64,000 bases of DNA from Burkholderiales bacterium (GTDB lineage: Bacteria > Pseudomonadota > Gammaproteobacteria > Burkholderiales > Burkholderiaceae_C), in the NCBI GenBank assembly GCA_947381415.1, contig CANCVB010000001.1, forward strand, positions 124,001-188,000, read 5' to 3'. Below the pieces are notes generated by a model. It did no database searches. It had not been told where the DNA came from and saw nothing but the letters and a program-made list of their open reading frames with translations. Both the position numbers and the translations under genes were made by a program. Position 1 is the stretch's first letter. Each line of letters starts with the position of its first letter. Of the stretch, positions 26,932 to 37,093 are shown piece after piece.

Positions 26932-28145
26932 AAACTGTCAAGCTCAGAGCAGGTAAAGAACGTTCTGCATTGCGAGGCCATCCTTGGGTCTTTGATTCAG
27001 CGATTGCCAAAGGTGGTGCTGATGCGGGCGAGACTGTGCGGGTGGAGTCAGAGACAGGGCAATTTTTAGGTTGGGCAGCCTTCAGTCCAACGTCCAAAAT
27101 CAGGGCGCGCATTTGGTCTTTCCAAGAATCAGAGCGCATTGATGCGGCTTTCTTCGAGCGTCAAGTGGCCACGGCTGTGGCCATGCGTTCTCGTTTACAA
27201 GTCCCCTCCAATGGGGTTCGTTTGATTCATGGCGAAGCAGACGGCCTACCGGGTTTGATTGTGGACAGTTATGACGGCACATTGGTGGCGCAATTTTTAT
27301 CTGCTGGCACTGAGCGCTTCAAAGCCGAGATAGTCAAAGCCTTGGTATTGCACACAGGCGCTCAGCGTGTTTTTGAGCGTTCAGATTCCGGTGTACGCGG
27401 CTTAGAAGGGCTGGAAGCCAAGACTGGTTGGTTGTTTCGATCGCCTGGTGCCAGTGATGCCACGGCCATGGTCATTCAAGAGCACCATTGGAGTTTGGAA
27501 TTAGACATCTTGGAGGGTCACAAAACGGGTTTTTACCTTGATCAGCGTGACAGTCGATGGAAGTTTGCCGAATATGCGCAACGCCTAGGCTTGCAACAGG
27601 TGTTGAATTGTTATGGCTATACCGGCGGCTTTAGCGTGGCGGCTTTGAGTGGCATGCGTTCAGCAGGCTTGCTTGGCCAGGGCGCTTTGGTGACCACAGT
27701 GGATTCATCGGGACCGGCCATCGCCAAGGCCCAGAGCAATGTCAAGCGCAATGGTTTTGACGAGCGCAATGCTTTTTTTCTTGATGCCGATGTCAATGCC
27801 ACATTGAGAAATTTGCACAAAGAAGGCCGTCGTTTTGATGGCATTGTGTTGGATCCACCCAAGTTTGCCCCCAGTGCAGCGCATGCCGAGCGTGCAGCGC
27901 GGGCTTACAAAGACATCAATCGCTGGGCCTTTAAATTATTGTCTCCAGGGGGTGTCTTATTCACCTACAGCTGTTCCGGTGGCATTTCGCCTGAGTTATT
28001 TCACAAAATTGTGGCTTCTGCCGGTACCGACGCCATGGTTGATGCTTATATTCTTGACAGAGTGCACGCCGCACCCGATCACCCCATGACAGTTTGTTTT
28101 CCTGAGGGTGAGTACCTTAAAGGTTTGGTGTTGATGAAGAAGTAA
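26928..28145 (+). CDS. rlmI: 23S rRNA (cytosine) methyltransferase, RlmI-like
   Basis: 405 residues with an N-terminal PUA domain (KERSALRGHPWVFDSAI), the central GHKTGFYLDQRDSR, and a SAM-binding Rossmann fold containing LNCYGYTGGFS and catalytic LDPPKF. This matches the RlmI family that methylates C1962 of 23S rRNA. It overlaps xerC by four bases. Confidence 0.9.
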   Translation: MKTVKLRAGKERSALRGHPWVFDSAIAKGGADAGETVRVESETGQFLGWAAFSPTSKIRARIWSFQESERIDAAFFERQVATAVAMRSRLQVPSNGVRLIHGEADGLPGLIVDSYDGTLVAQFLSAGTERFKAEIVKALVLHTGAQRVFERSDSGVRGLEGLEAKTGWLFRSPGASDATAMVIQEHHWSLELDILEGHKTGFYLDQRDSRWKFAEYAQRLGLQQVLNCYGYTGGFSVAALSGMRSAGLLGQGALVTTVDSSGPAIAKAQSNVKRNGFDERNAFFLDADVNATLRNLHKEGRRFDGIVLDPPKFAPSAAHAERAARAYKDINRWAFKLLSPGGVLFTYSCSGGISPELFHKIVASAGTDAMVDAYILDRVHAAPDHPMTVCFPEGEYLKGLVLMKK

Positions 28146-28209
28146 CACGCTTTACTTGAATGCTGGCTAAACTGCCGCATATATCTTTTTTTATTGTTCT
28201 CAAGGTTGA

Positions 28210-29277
28210 ATGGCTATGTTGATTCCCGCCACAGTGTTAACTGGATTTTTAGGTGCTGGCAAAACCACCCTGCTTAAACGTGTGTTGTCCGAGTCACACG
28301 GACTCAAAATTGCTGTGATTGAAAATGAATTTGGTGAAGAAAACATTGATAACGAAATATTGGTGGCCGACACCAAGGAACACATTGTTCAAATGAGCAA
28401 TGGTTGTGTGTGTTGCACCATACGGGAAGATTTGCGCACCACCTTGCAAGAGTTGGCAGAGAAAAAGCGCAAAGGTGAGCTTGATTTCGAGCGTGTCGTG
28501 ATCGAAACCACGGGTTTGGCCGATCCCGGTCCCGTGGCGCAAACTTTTTTCATGGACGATGAGATTGCCGAAAGTTTCTTGCTTGATGCGGTCCTAACCC
28601 TGGTGGATGCCAAGCATGCGGCGCAAACCTTGAATGACCGCCAAGAAGCTCGCAGACAAGTGGGTTTTGCCGACCAAATTTTCATCAGCAAAAGTGAACT
28701 TGTTTCTGCACAAGACTTGGATGCTTTGCAACACCGCTTAAAGCACATGAACCCACGCGCGCCCCAGCATATCGTGCATTTTGGCGAGGTGGCGATCGAC
28801 CAAGTATTCGATTTGCGCGGGTTTAACCTCAACACCACGTTGGAAATTGACCCTGATTTTCTCAGCGATGGCCACCACCATGCACATGGTGAGCATTGCG
28901 ATCATCCCTCGCACCAACACGACCATGCGCACCACGGACATGATCATGATCATCAACACGGTCACCACCATCACCACGATGATGATGTGAAAAGTTTTGT
29001 ATTTAAAGCGGATCGTGCCTTGGATCCTGCCAAATTGGAAGATTTTTTAGGCGCCATTGTCAATATTTATGGCCCCAGAATGCTGCGCTACAAAGGTGTT
29101 TTGCACATGAAAGGCACAGACCGCAAGGTGATTTTCCAGGGTGTACATCAACTCATGGGCAGTGATCTGGGTCAAGCTTGGGCGCCTGGAGAGAAGCGAA
29201 CGAGCAAAATGGTATTCATTGGTATTGATTTACCCAAAGATATCTTCCAACAAGGCTTGGAACAGTGCTTAAGCTGA
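28210..29277 (+). CDS. CobW/COG0523 family GTPase, metal chaperone
   Basis: 355 residues. Walker A is GFLGAGKTT, the metal site is GCVCCTI, and the guanine motif SKSE replaces NKxD. A histidine/aspartate-rich linker lies at about residues 220-258, between the GTPase and the C-terminal CobW domain, and could bind zinc or a similar metal. The family delivers metals to target proteins. It sits directly upstream of dksA; other COG0523-dksA pairs are linked to zinc supply, but no Zur box was recognised. ATG at 28210 has AAGG just upstream. Confidence 0.9.
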   Translation: MAMLIPATVLTGFLGAGKTTLLKRVLSESHGLKIAVIENEFGEENIDNEILVADTKEHIVQMSNGCVCCTIREDLRTTLQELAEKKRKGELDFERVVIETTGLADPGPVAQTFFMDDEIAESFLLDAVLTLVDAKHAAQTLNDRQEARRQVGFADQIFISKSELVSAQDLDALQHRLKHMNPRAPQHIVHFGEVAIDQVFDLRGFNLNTTLEIDPDFLSDGHHHAHGEHCDHPSHQHDHAHHGHDHDHQHGHHHHHDDDVKSFVFKADRALDPAKLEDFLGAIVNIYGPRMLRYKGVLHMKGTDRKVIFQGVHQLMGSDLGQAWAPGEKRTSKMVFIGIDLPKDIFQQGLEQCLS

Positions 29278-29284
29278 GTACAAT
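29257..29284 (+). promoter_or_regulatory. Candidate promoter of dksA
   Basis: TTGGAA (29257-29262), a 16 bp spacer and TACAAT (29279-29284), starting within the last codons of the CobW gene. It would give a leader of about 130 bases before dksA. Confidence 0.5.
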
Positions 29285-29422
29285 CCGCGCGCCATTGGCC
29301 TGAGCCGGGGTTCGTGCCCCAAGTCTTGCCTTTGGCGACAGATGAAGTTTTAGACAACAACCACAAGCAGTATGGGGCTTGGTGCTGACGCACTCGAACG
29401 CCACCCTGTAAGGAGATTTGCA

Positions 29423-30484
29423 TTGAAGTCCACAAAGCATTCGAGCGACAGCAAAGCCAAGAGTAAAACCAAAGCCACCGTGGCAAAGACCAAGGGCAAA
29501 GTTGTGAAAGCCCCTGCCAAAAAAGCAGTGGTTGTGAAAAAGGCAGCCACCGCCAAAAAACCCACCGCTGCCAAGAAGGCTGTCGCCACAAAGAAAGTTG
29601 TAAGCAAAAAAGTCGTCAGTAAAAAAGCAGTACCAGCAAAAAAAGCTGCCGCACCTCAAAAACCGGTCGCTGTCAAAAAACCGGTCGCCACCCCAAAAGC
29701 GAGCCCACCCAAGAAAAAACCGGCGGCCAAGAAACCGCTCCCTGTGAAAAAAACCGCACCATTGAAAACTGCATCCAAAACCGTGACAACCGCTACCAAA
29801 TCATCCCCTGCCAAGACCAAAGCGCCAGCAACCTCTGCAAAAGTAAGCGCCCCTGTGGTTGCGCGTACCGACAACACAACGGACACGACCAAAAAATCAC
29901 CACGAGCTGCCAAAGCCATGTCCATGATGCCTCCGCCACCTGGGTTGAGCGTGGCCTCCACCATGGCCAAAGCCAGTTATGGTCCTATTTCCATACCCAC
30001 ATTACCAGCGGTTGTTCCCATGATTCCTGTGAAAAACCCCAAACTGGCCAATAACTGGAAAACCCAAACAGCTGCGAGTATTTCGGACGAAGAAGTGCTT
30101 GCCATGCCGGATGACGAGTACATGAATGCCTTGCAAATGGCTTTTTTCCGATTGAAACTGGTTCAATTGAAAACCGACATATTGGCCAATGCAGGTGAAA
30201 CCACCGAACATTTGCGTGAAGACACTGTCATCGTTCCTGACCCCGCTGATCGGGCCACGATTGAAGAAGAACATGCACTTGAGTTGCGCACGCGCGACCG
30301 TGAACGCAAACTTCTCAAAAAAATTGAGCAATCGATTGCGCGCATTGACAGTGGCGACTATGGCTATTGCGATGAAACCGGTGAACCCATCGGTGTGGGA
30401 CGTTTGTTGGCGCGGCCCACTGCAACCTTGTCTCTAGAAGCGCAACAACGCCGTGAATTGAAGCAAAAAATGTTTGGTGATTGA
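29423..30484 (+). CDS. dksA: RNA polymerase-binding factor DksA with long lysine/alanine-rich N-terminal extension
   Basis: 353 residues, about twice the usual length. Residues 1 to about 160 are dominated by Lys, Ala, Pro and Val in AKK/VKK repeats, like histone H1 or AlgP. The DksA part is the last 130 residues: a coiled coil with the DPADRA tip, then GDYGYCDETGEPIGVGRLLARPTATLSLEAQ. Only one of the four zinc-finger cysteines remains, as in the cysteine-poor beta/alpha-proteobacterial form. The TTG at 29423 is preferred because AAGGAG lies seven bases upstream. DksA works with ppGpp at RNA polymerase; the extension may bind nucleic acid (inference). Confidence 0.92.
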   Translation: MKSTKHSSDSKAKSKTKATVAKTKGKVVKAPAKKAVVVKKAATAKKPTAAKKAVATKKVVSKKVVSKKAVPAKKAAAPQKPVAVKKPVATPKASPPKKKPAAKKPLPVKKTAPLKTASKTVTTATKSSPAKTKAPATSAKVSAPVVARTDNTTDTTKKSPRAAKAMSMMPPPPGLSVASTMAKASYGPISIPTLPAVVPMIPVKNPKLANNWKTQTAASISDEEVLAMPDDEYMNALQMAFFRLKLVQLKTDILANAGETTEHLREDTVIVPDPADRATIEEEHALELRTRDRERKLLKKIEQSIARIDSGDYGYCDETGEPIGVGRLLARPTATLSLEAQQRRELKQKMFGD

Positions 30485-30508
30485 TTCGCAACAGGAAATC
30501 TTCACAGA

Positions 30509-30535
30509 GCAGGCCCTTATCGGCCTGCTTTTTTT
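30509..30535 (+). terminator. Rho-independent terminator of dksA
   Basis: GCAGGCC (30509-30515), loop CTTATC, GGCCTGC (30522-30528), then seven T. Confidence 0.9.
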
Positions 30536-30695
30536 ATGCCTCAAAAATCTGATAAATCACTTTCGGTGTTTTCTCTAAGTGCTTCATTTTTAATGAATTT
30601 TTTTAAATTGAGATAATGCGAAAGAGCGTCTAAGTTATTGATTTTGCTTGTAAAACCTCATTTTAAGGCTTGCATAGGTTCAAAATCCTGTTAAA

Positions 30696-30729
30696 GTGCA
30701 TATAAGTGGTATTTAGTGGAAAAATGTGA
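30696..30729 (+). promoter_or_regulatory. Four MraZ-type operator repeats and promoter region of the division/wall cluster
   Basis: GTGC, GTGG, GTGG and GTGA occur at 30696, 30706, 30716 and 30726, exactly ten bases apart, as MraZ-bound repeats do upstream of mraZ elsewhere. A TATAAG at 30701 with TTCAAA near 30679 could be the promoter, overlapped by the repeats, which suits autorepression. The rest of the gap 30536-30779 is AT-rich with no gene. Confidence 0.65.
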
Positions 30730-30779
30730 AATTCTTCGCATTGACCAGCCATTCGTGTGTAACCAAGGGGTTTTGAGTC

Positions 30780-31208
30780 GTGTTTCAGGGTGCTTCATCG
30801 CTGAATTTGGATGCCAAGGGTCGCTTGTCGGTGCCCACGCGCCACCGTGATGTCTTAAGTGCAACTGCCAGTGGGCAACTCACCATCACCCGCCACCCTC
30901 ATGGTTGCTTAATGCTCTTTCCACGCACAGAGTGGGAAAAATTTCGAGAGCGCGTTGCCGCACTGCCGATGACCGCGCAATGGTGGAAACGGATCTTGCT
31001 GGGTAACGCGATGGATGTAGAGATGGATGGCACGGGAAGAGTGCTGGTCTCTCCCGAATTGCGTAGCGCTGCGCACATCAGCAAAGACGTGATGCTGTTG
31101 GGCATGGGCACCCATTTTGAGTTGTGGGACAAGTCGACCTACGACACCCTTGAGGCAGAGGCCATGCAGGGCGAAATGCCCGATGTGTTTCGAGATTTTT
31201 CGTTCTAA
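30780..31208 (+). CDS. mraZ: Transcriptional regulator / cell-division cluster protein MraZ
   Basis: 142 residues with two AbrB-like halves ([23 protein letters not shown] and [15 protein letters not shown]). It starts with GTG at 30780 behind AAGGGG. MraZ represses its own operon in species where it has been tested. It is the first gene of the cluster, six bases before rsmH. Confidence 0.96.
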   Translation: MFQGASSLNLDAKGRLSVPTRHRDVLSATASGQLTITRHPHGCLMLFPRTEWEKFRERVAALPMTAQWWKRILLGNAMDVEMDGTGRVLVSPELRSAAHISKDVMLLGMGTHFELWDKSTYDTLEAEAMQGEMPDVFRDFSF

Positions 31209-31214
31209 CGTGGG

Positions 31215-32141
31215 ATGGCAACAACTGAATGGGCACACACCACCGTCATGTTGAAGGAGGCGGTCGAGGCGCTGGACGTCCAGGCCGAAGCCACTTATGT
31301 CGACACAACCTTTGGCCGCGGCGGGCATGCAAAGCGCATCTTGCAACAGCTCTCCCCAAAGGGGCAATTGATCGTGTTCGACAAAGACCCGCAAGCGATT
31401 GCGGTAGCCCAATCAATGAACGACAGCCGAGTGCAGGTACGCCATCAAGGCTTCTCCGCACTGAGCCAATTGCCGAGCCACAGCGTCGCCGGTGTGCTGA
31501 TGGATCTGGGAGTCAGTTCCCCGCAAATCGACAACCCAGAGCGCGGCTTTTCATTCCGTCAGGACGGCCCTTTGGACATGCGAATGGACACAAGCCAGGG
31601 CCAAAGCGTTCACGAATGGCTGGGCGAGGCAAAAACAGACCAGATAGCTCAGGTGATTCGTGACTATGGAGAAGAGCGTTTTGCCAATGGCATTGCCAAA
31701 GCGATCGTCGCCAGACGAGATCTTGGCACGCTGCCCGACACGACCTTGTCAATGGCGGAATTGGTGGCAACCGTTGTCAAAACACGCGAAGCAGGACAAA
31801 ACCCTGCAACCAGAACATTTCAAGCATTTCGAATCTTCATTAACCGGGAGTTGGAGGAGCTTGAACGTGCCCTTCAAGCCAGTTTGCAGGTCTTACAAAC
31901 TGGAGGCCGTTTGGTGGTGATCAGTTTCCATTCCTTAGAAGACCGAATAGTCAAACAATTCATCGCGCAACACGCGAAAACCGCGTATGACCGACGCACA
32001 CCGTTTGCGACCCCTGCGCCGTTGAAATTACGTGATTTGGGTCGCTACCGTCCCAGTCCCGAAGAAGTCAAAGCCAACCCCCGAAGCCGCAGTGCCATCA
32101 TGCGCGTGGCCGAACGAATGTCAGAGCAGGGGGGTGTATGA
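31215..32141 (+). CDS. rsmH: 16S rRNA (cytosine(1402)-N(4))-methyltransferase
   Basis: 308 residues with the SAM-binding [28 protein letters not shown] and [16 protein letters not shown] motifs of RsmH/MraW. It methylates C1402 in the ribosomal decoding centre. It overlaps ftsL by four bases. Confidence 0.97.
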   Translation: MATTEWAHTTVMLKEAVEALDVQAEATYVDTTFGRGGHAKRILQQLSPKGQLIVFDKDPQAIAVAQSMNDSRVQVRHQGFSALSQLPSHSVAGVLMDLGVSSPQIDNPERGFSFRQDGPLDMRMDTSQGQSVHEWLGEAKTDQIAQVIRDYGEERFANGIAKAIVARRDLGTLPDTTLSMAELVATVVKTREAGQNPATRTFQAFRIFINRELEELERALQASLQVLQTGGRLVVISFHSLEDRIVKQFIAQHAKTAYDRRTPFATPAPLKLRDLGRYRPSPEEVKANPRSRSAIMRVAERMSEQGGV

Positions 32142-32452
32142 CAAGAGTGAGTGCTTTGTTGTTGATGGCGGTCGTATTAAGTGCGCTGTATTTGGTGAGA
32201 ACGCAATACGAGTCACGCCGTCTTTACACTGACCTAGACCGAGCCAAGGCATTGGCCCAGCGTTTGGATACTGAACACGACCGCTTAGATGTGGAGCGCG
32301 GTGCCCAAGCGACACCGTTGCGAGTTGAAAAACTGGCGCGTGAACAAATGCATATGCAGACCATTTCACCTGCAATCACCCAGTACGTCTCCGCACAAGG
32401 TTCTGAGAGTGAAAAAGTCTCCGCAAGCACGGCTCCCAAGGCACAACCATGA
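32138..32452 (+). CDS. ftsL: Cell division protein FtsL
   Basis: 104 residues: one N-terminal membrane helix (about 4-20) then a periplasmic coiled coil and Ser/Ala tail. With FtsQ and FtsB, FtsL signals activation of FtsWI septal synthesis. Sequence is poorly conserved; position between rsmH and ftsI decides the call. Confidence 0.93.
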   Translation: MTRVSALLLMAVVLSALYLVRTQYESRRLYTDLDRAKALAQRLDTEHDRLDVERGAQATPLRVEKLAREQMHMQTISPAITQYVSAQGSESEKVSASTAPKAQP

Positions 32453-34185
32453 CCAGCCGAAGCGTGCAGTACTCGACCAATCCATTGCTTGCGAGCAAAA
32501 CGCCAATTTGGCGCAGTCAATTTATTGTGGCGGGCATTGCGTTGGGATTTATGGGTTTGGTAGCGCGTGCTGCATATGTGCAGGTGCTAGATAACAATTT
32601 TTTTAAAAGGCAAGGCCAGGTACGCTTTGAGCGAACCTTAGAAATACCTGCAAACCGCGGACGTGTGTTGGACAGGAATGGTTTGATATTGGCCTCCAGT
32701 GTGCCTATGCCCAGTATTTGGGCCAGTCCAGAAGAAGCAGATGCCACGCATCCCAAGCTTAAAGAGTTGGCACAATTGCTTGAAATTCCACTTGCGGATA
32801 TTCAAGACAAGCTCAAAGACGATCGACGCAAGCATGTCTGGCTGAAACGCCAAGCAGACATGGCTGTCGGTAAAAAAATTGCGGAATTAGGCATACGCGG
32901 CATCTACACCACCATGGAATACAAGCGGATGTATCCCGAGGGCGAAGCAGCCGCGCATGTCGTGGGATTTACCAATATTGAAAATGTGGGGCAAGAAGGT
33001 GTAGAGCTTGCATTTAACAAACATTTGGCTGGCAAGAGTGGATCGCGTCGAGTGATCAACAATGGCCATAAGCAAGTCGTAGAAGGCATTGGCGACGAAA
33101 TTCCACCAGAAGATGGGCGTGATTTGCAACTCAGCATTGACAGCAAAGTGCAGTATTTCGCCTATCAAAAACTGCGTGAAGCAGTCATAGACAACAAAGC
33201 GGCAGCCGGCAGTGTGGTGGTCCTGGATGCGCAATCAGGCGATGTCTTGGCGCTTGCAAATTACCCAAGTTACTCGCCGGAAAAGCGCACCAATTTCAAT
33301 GGCACGCAAATGCGTAACCGCGCATTGACCGATACCTTTGAGCCAGGCTCAACCATGAAACCTTTCATCATTGCATTGGCAATGGAAAAAGGCTTAGTGA
33401 AACCAGAAACGCAGATCGATACCTCGCCTGGCAAGCTCAATATGTACGGCATGACGATCACAGATGCACACCCACACGGTGTCCTGAGTGTGTCAGAGGT
33501 GATTCAAAAATCCAGCAACATTGGCACAGTCAAAATCGCCATGAAAATGCCTCCCAAAGATATGTGGGAAATGTATACACAGGTGGGTTTTGGGCAAAAA
33601 CCGCAAGTGCCATTTCCAGGGGCTGTTGCAGGACGGCTGCGTCCCTATAAAACCTGGCGACCCATGGAACAAGCCACCATGAGTTATGGCTATGGTTTAT
33701 CAACCAGTTTGTTTCAGTTGGCACAGGCCTACACAGTATTTGCGCGCGATGGTGAAGTGGTGCCTGTGAGCTTGCTGAAAAGAGAAGAAAAAGTGCTGGG
33801 GGTGCGTGCCATCAGCGTACAAAATGCGGTGGCTGTGCGAACCATGCTCAATTTGGTGACAGGCCCAGGCGGCACCGCACCGAAAGCACAAACCATGGGC
33901 TACTCTGTGGGTGGCAAAACAGGTACAGCGCACAAGCAAGAAGGCAAAGGTTACGCTGACAAAAAATACCGAGGCTTTTTTGTCGGTATGGCACCCATCG
34001 AAAAACCACGCATCGTGGTTGCTGTGATGATCGACGAACCCAGCAATGGTCGATATTTTGGTGGAGATGTCGCTGCACCTGTCTTTAGCGAAACCGTGCA
34101 GCAAACCCTGCGAATGCTGGGAATCCAGCCTGACAGGGCGGTCAAGCCGCAAGTGGTTGCCAAAGTGGAAGCGGAGTCGTTTTGA
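32449..34185 (+). CDS. ftsI: Septal peptidoglycan transpeptidase FtsI (PBP3)
   Basis: 578 residues with one N-terminal membrane helix (about 23-42), a dimerisation domain and a transpeptidase domain. The three penicillin-binding motifs are S301-T-M-K304, S355-S-N357 and K490-T-G492. It cross-links septal peptidoglycan together with FtsW. It overlaps ftsL by four bases. Confidence 0.97.
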   Translation: MTSRSVQYSTNPLLASKTPIWRSQFIVAGIALGFMGLVARAAYVQVLDNNFFKRQGQVRFERTLEIPANRGRVLDRNGLILASSVPMPSIWASPEEADATHPKLKELAQLLEIPLADIQDKLKDDRRKHVWLKRQADMAVGKKIAELGIRGIYTTMEYKRMYPEGEAAAHVVGFTNIENVGQEGVELAFNKHLAGKSGSRRVINNGHKQVVEGIGDEIPPEDGRDLQLSIDSKVQYFAYQKLREAVIDNKAAAGSVVVLDAQSGDVLALANYPSYSPEKRTNFNGTQMRNRALTDTFEPGSTMKPFIIALAMEKGLVKPETQIDTSPGKLNMYGMTITDAHPHGVLSVSEVIQKSSNIGTVKIAMKMPPKDMWEMYTQVGFGQKPQVPFPGAVAGRLRPYKTWRPMEQATMSYGYGLSTSLFQLAQAYTVFARDGEVVPVSLLKREEKVLGVRAISVQNAVAVRTMLNLVTGPGGTAPKAQTMGYSVGGKTGTAHKQEGKGYADKKYRGFFVGMAPIEKPRIVVAVMIDEPSNGRYFGGDVAAPVFSETVQQTLRMLGIQPDRAVKPQVVAKVEAESF

Positions 34186-35681
34186 TGCTCGCTTTACACA
34201 CGCCCACCCAAGCAGCGCAATGGCTGAAAAGCACAGCCACGGGGCAGTTGCACAGTGACAGCCGACACATACAACCAGGCGATGGCTTTTTGGCGTGGCC
34301 AGGCTCTGCACATGATGCGCGAGCTTATGTTGCAGCAGCCCTCTCACAAGGTGCGAAGGCGTGTTTGGTTGAGTCAAACGGCAGCCAAGAATATCCATGG
34401 CCTCACACAGTCAATCAGCAAACGACAAGAACCTATGCTGGACTTAAACAAGCCAGTGGCTTGATTGCAGACGCCTATTACGAATCGCCAAGCCAGCAGT
34501 TAGACATGTTGGCTGTCACTGGCACCAATGGAAAAACATCCACTGCATGGTGGCTTTCGCATGCCTTGAGTCGCTTAGGCAAACGCTGTGCCATGGTGGG
34601 TACATTGGGCATGGGTGAAGCACAGCAGTTAGAAACAACGGGGATGACCACGCCAGACCCCGTCCGACTGCACGCACAACTGCGTCAATGGGTCGATGAT
34701 GGCGTGCAAGCCTGTGCTATCGAAGCATCATCTATCGGTTTGAATGAACACCGTTTAGACGGCACATGTATTCGTGTGGCCTTGTTGACAAATGTCACCC
34801 AAGACCATCTTGACTATCACGGAAATATGCAGGCTTATTGGCAAGCCAAGTTGCAGCTATTTCATTGGCCCAGTCTGCAAGCCGCTGTGATTAATCGTGA
34901 TGACGCGCATGGACAAGAACTGGCGACACAACTGATGGCGCAAGGGACGGTCAGACCTGTGGATGTGTGGACCATTTCCATGCAAGGACCCGCACGACTC
35001 GTTGCCAAAAACATCACCACAAATGCCAAAGGTTTGACATTTGAAGTGGTGGAAGGGGATGAGACGCACCCAGTGTCGACGACCGTTGTAGGTGATTTCA
35101 ATGTGTTGAACTTACTCGGGGTCATGGCTGCCATGCGTTCGCTCGACATCGCGCTTTCAGAGGTGGTGAAAGCATGTCAAGACTTACCGCCCGTTCCAGG
35201 ACGCATGCAAGGCATTGGGGCGGCACATACACCTTATGTCGTGATTGACTATGCCCATACGCCAGACGCTGTCGAACAGGTCTTGAAGACGCTGCAACCC
35301 CTTGCCAAGCAACGTGGGGGTCAACTGATGTGTGTTTTCGGTTGTGGTGGCGATCGAGATGCCAGCAAACGCGCGCCCATGGCCAAAGCAGCGGCGCAGT
35401 GGGCCGATGCCATTGTTTTGACCAGTGACAATCCACGCAATGAAAATCCACAGCACATCATTGAAGATATGTTGGCGGGTGTATCAGACGAAACAAAGCG
35501 ACTGATCTGCATTGACAGAGGACTCGCCATTGCGCAAACCATCGCGCAAGCAAACCCCAAAGATGTGATTTTGATTGCCGGCAAAGGCCATGAAAGCTAC
35601 CAAGAAATAGCATCAAAACGCTTGCCATTTTCAGATGAACAGCATGCCTTGGCTGCATTGAAATTAAGAGGTTTGGCATGA
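34185..35681 (+). CDS. murE: UDP-MurNAc-tripeptide synthetase (meso-diaminopimelate adding)
   Basis: About 498 residues with the ATP-binding VTGTNGKTST, the carbamylated-lysine region, and DNPRNE near residue 415, the sequence that selects meso-diaminopimelate. It adds the third residue of the wall peptide. The ATG at 34185 overlaps the ftsI stop (TGATG). Confidence 0.97.
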   Translation: MLALHTPTQAAQWLKSTATGQLHSDSRHIQPGDGFLAWPGSAHDARAYVAAALSQGAKACLVESNGSQEYPWPHTVNQQTTRTYAGLKQASGLIADAYYESPSQQLDMLAVTGTNGKTSTAWWLSHALSRLGKRCAMVGTLGMGEAQQLETTGMTTPDPVRLHAQLRQWVDDGVQACAIEASSIGLNEHRLDGTCIRVALLTNVTQDHLDYHGNMQAYWQAKLQLFHWPSLQAAVINRDDAHGQELATQLMAQGTVRPVDVWTISMQGPARLVAKNITTNAKGLTFEVVEGDETHPVSTTVVGDFNVLNLLGVMAAMRSLDIALSEVVKACQDLPPVPGRMQGIGAAHTPYVVIDYAHTPDAVEQVLKTLQPLAKQRGGQLMCVFGCGGDRDASKRAPMAKAAAQWADAIVLTSDNPRNENPQHIIEDMLAGVSDETKRLICIDRGLAIAQTIAQANPKDVILIAGKGHESYQEIASKRLPFSDEQHALAALKLRGLA

Positions 35682-37093
35682 GCCATGACCTGAAAATCAC
35701 CTTGGCCCAATTGCATGCATGGGTACCGCACAGTCAATTGGTGGGAGACCCACAGCAGTTGGTCACCAGAATTCACACAGACAGCCGAAGTTTATTGCCG
35801 GGTGATGTGTTTGTTGCCTTGCAAGGCGAGCGATTTGATGGCCATGATTTTTTAGACCAGTTGGTTTCGCAAGGGGTACATGTGGCCATTGCAAGCCATG
35901 GACTTTCACATGCAGGTGTCATGGGCTTGCAAGTGGCTGATACACGACAGGCGCTGGCGCAAATTGCACACGCTTGGCGTGCGCAATTCAACTTGCCATT
36001 GATCGCTGTCACAGGAAGCAACGGCAAGACCACAGTGACCCAAATGCTTGCAAGCATTTTGCAGAATTGGCAGGGTGACAATGCATTGGCAACGCTTGGC
36101 AATTTCAACAATGACATTGGTGTACCGCTGACCCTGTTGCGGTTGCGCAAACACCACCGTTGCGCAGTGCTAGAGCTTGGCATGAACCATCCAGGGGAAA
36201 TTGCTGAACTGGCGACTTGGGCGGCACCCACCGTGGCCTTGGTCAACAACGCGCAGCGCGAACACCAAGAATTCATGCACAGCGTGCAAGCGGTGGCAGA
36301 GGAAAACGGACAAGCCATTGCAGCGCTTCAAGAGACTGGCGTGGCGGTTTTCCCAGCTGATGATGCACATACAGCCATATGGCAAGCCATGGCGGGTAAA
36401 AGACAGGTCATGACTTTTGGTATGGCGGCCCATGCAGATGTCCATGTACTGCGCAGCAGTTGGACGGGTCAGCGTTGGCAATTGCAAGTTCACACACCTG
36501 TGGGTGAACTCCACATCGGCTTAGGGGTTGCGGGTGAACACAATGTGCGAAATGCATTGGCAGCCATTGCATGTGCTGTGGCATGTGCGGTTCCGAAAGC
36601 AAACATTGAACAAGGCTTGGCTGCTTTTGAGCCGGTTGTTGGCCGCTCACGCTCGCTGGTGCTGCACTGTGCAGGGCGTGATCTCTTGCTGATTGACGAT
36701 ACCTATAACGCCAACCCTGATTCGGTTCGTGCAGCCATTGATGTACTGGCTCAATCGCCAAAACCCAGGTTATTGGTGTTGGGTGACATGGGAGAGGTGG
36801 GGACTCAAGGTCCCGCGTTTCATGCGGAAGTTGGTCGTTACGCCAAGGCCAGCGGAATTGAATACCTTGTGACCTTGGGTGAACTCAGCCATGACTCTGC
36901 CAAAGCATTTGCATCGGCAAAACATTGCCAATCCATTGATGAGGTTTACGCGCAAGTACAAATGAAGTTGCCCACAGTCGCCACCGTGTTGGTGAAAGGG
37001 TCACGGTTCATGAAAATGGAAAGGGTCGTGCAATCTGTTCAGACTTGGGCAGAGACGCAAGCCATCGCGTCAAAGGAAGTTTCATGCTCTTAA
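35678..37093 (+). CDS. murF: UDP-MurNAc-pentapeptide synthetase
   Basis: 471 residues with [10 protein letters not shown] as ATP loop, [10 protein letters not shown] and [10 protein letters not shown], typical of MurF. It ligates D-Ala-D-Ala onto the tripeptide, using product of the ddlB enzyme encoded further on. It overlaps murE by four bases and ends ten bases after the mraY start. Confidence 0.97.
   Translation: MSHDLKITLAQLHAWVPHSQLVGDPQQLVTRIHTDSRSLLPGDVFVALQGERFDGHDFLDQLVSQGVHVAIASHGLSHAGVMGLQVADTRQALAQIAHAWRAQFNLPLIAVTGSNGKTTVTQMLASILQNWQGDNALATLGNFNNDIGVPLTLLRLRKHHRCAVLELGMNHPGEIAELATWAAPTVALVNNAQREHQEFMHSVQAVAEENGQAIAALQETGVAVFPADDAHTAIWQAMAGKRQVMTFGMAAHADVHVLRSSWTGQRWQLQVHTPVGELHIGLGVAGEHNVRNALAAIACAVACAVPKANIEQGLAAFEPVVGRSRSLVLHCAGRDLLLIDDTYNANPDSVRAAIDVLAQSPKPRLLVLGDMGEVGTQGPAFHAEVGRYAKASGIEYLVTLGELSHDSAKAFASAKHCQSIDEVYAQVQMKLPTVATVLVKGSRFMKMERVVQSVQTWAETQAIASKEVSCS

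Noticed and set aside
28880-28985. Apparent short tandem DNA repeat (CAC/CAT/GAC rich)
   Set aside because: It encodes the His/Asp-rich linker of the CobW protein; no regular repeat unit or CRISPR structure.
29440-29850. Degenerate repeats rich in AAA/AAG
   Set aside because: They encode the lysine-rich tail of DksA in one frame and are not an independent repeat element.
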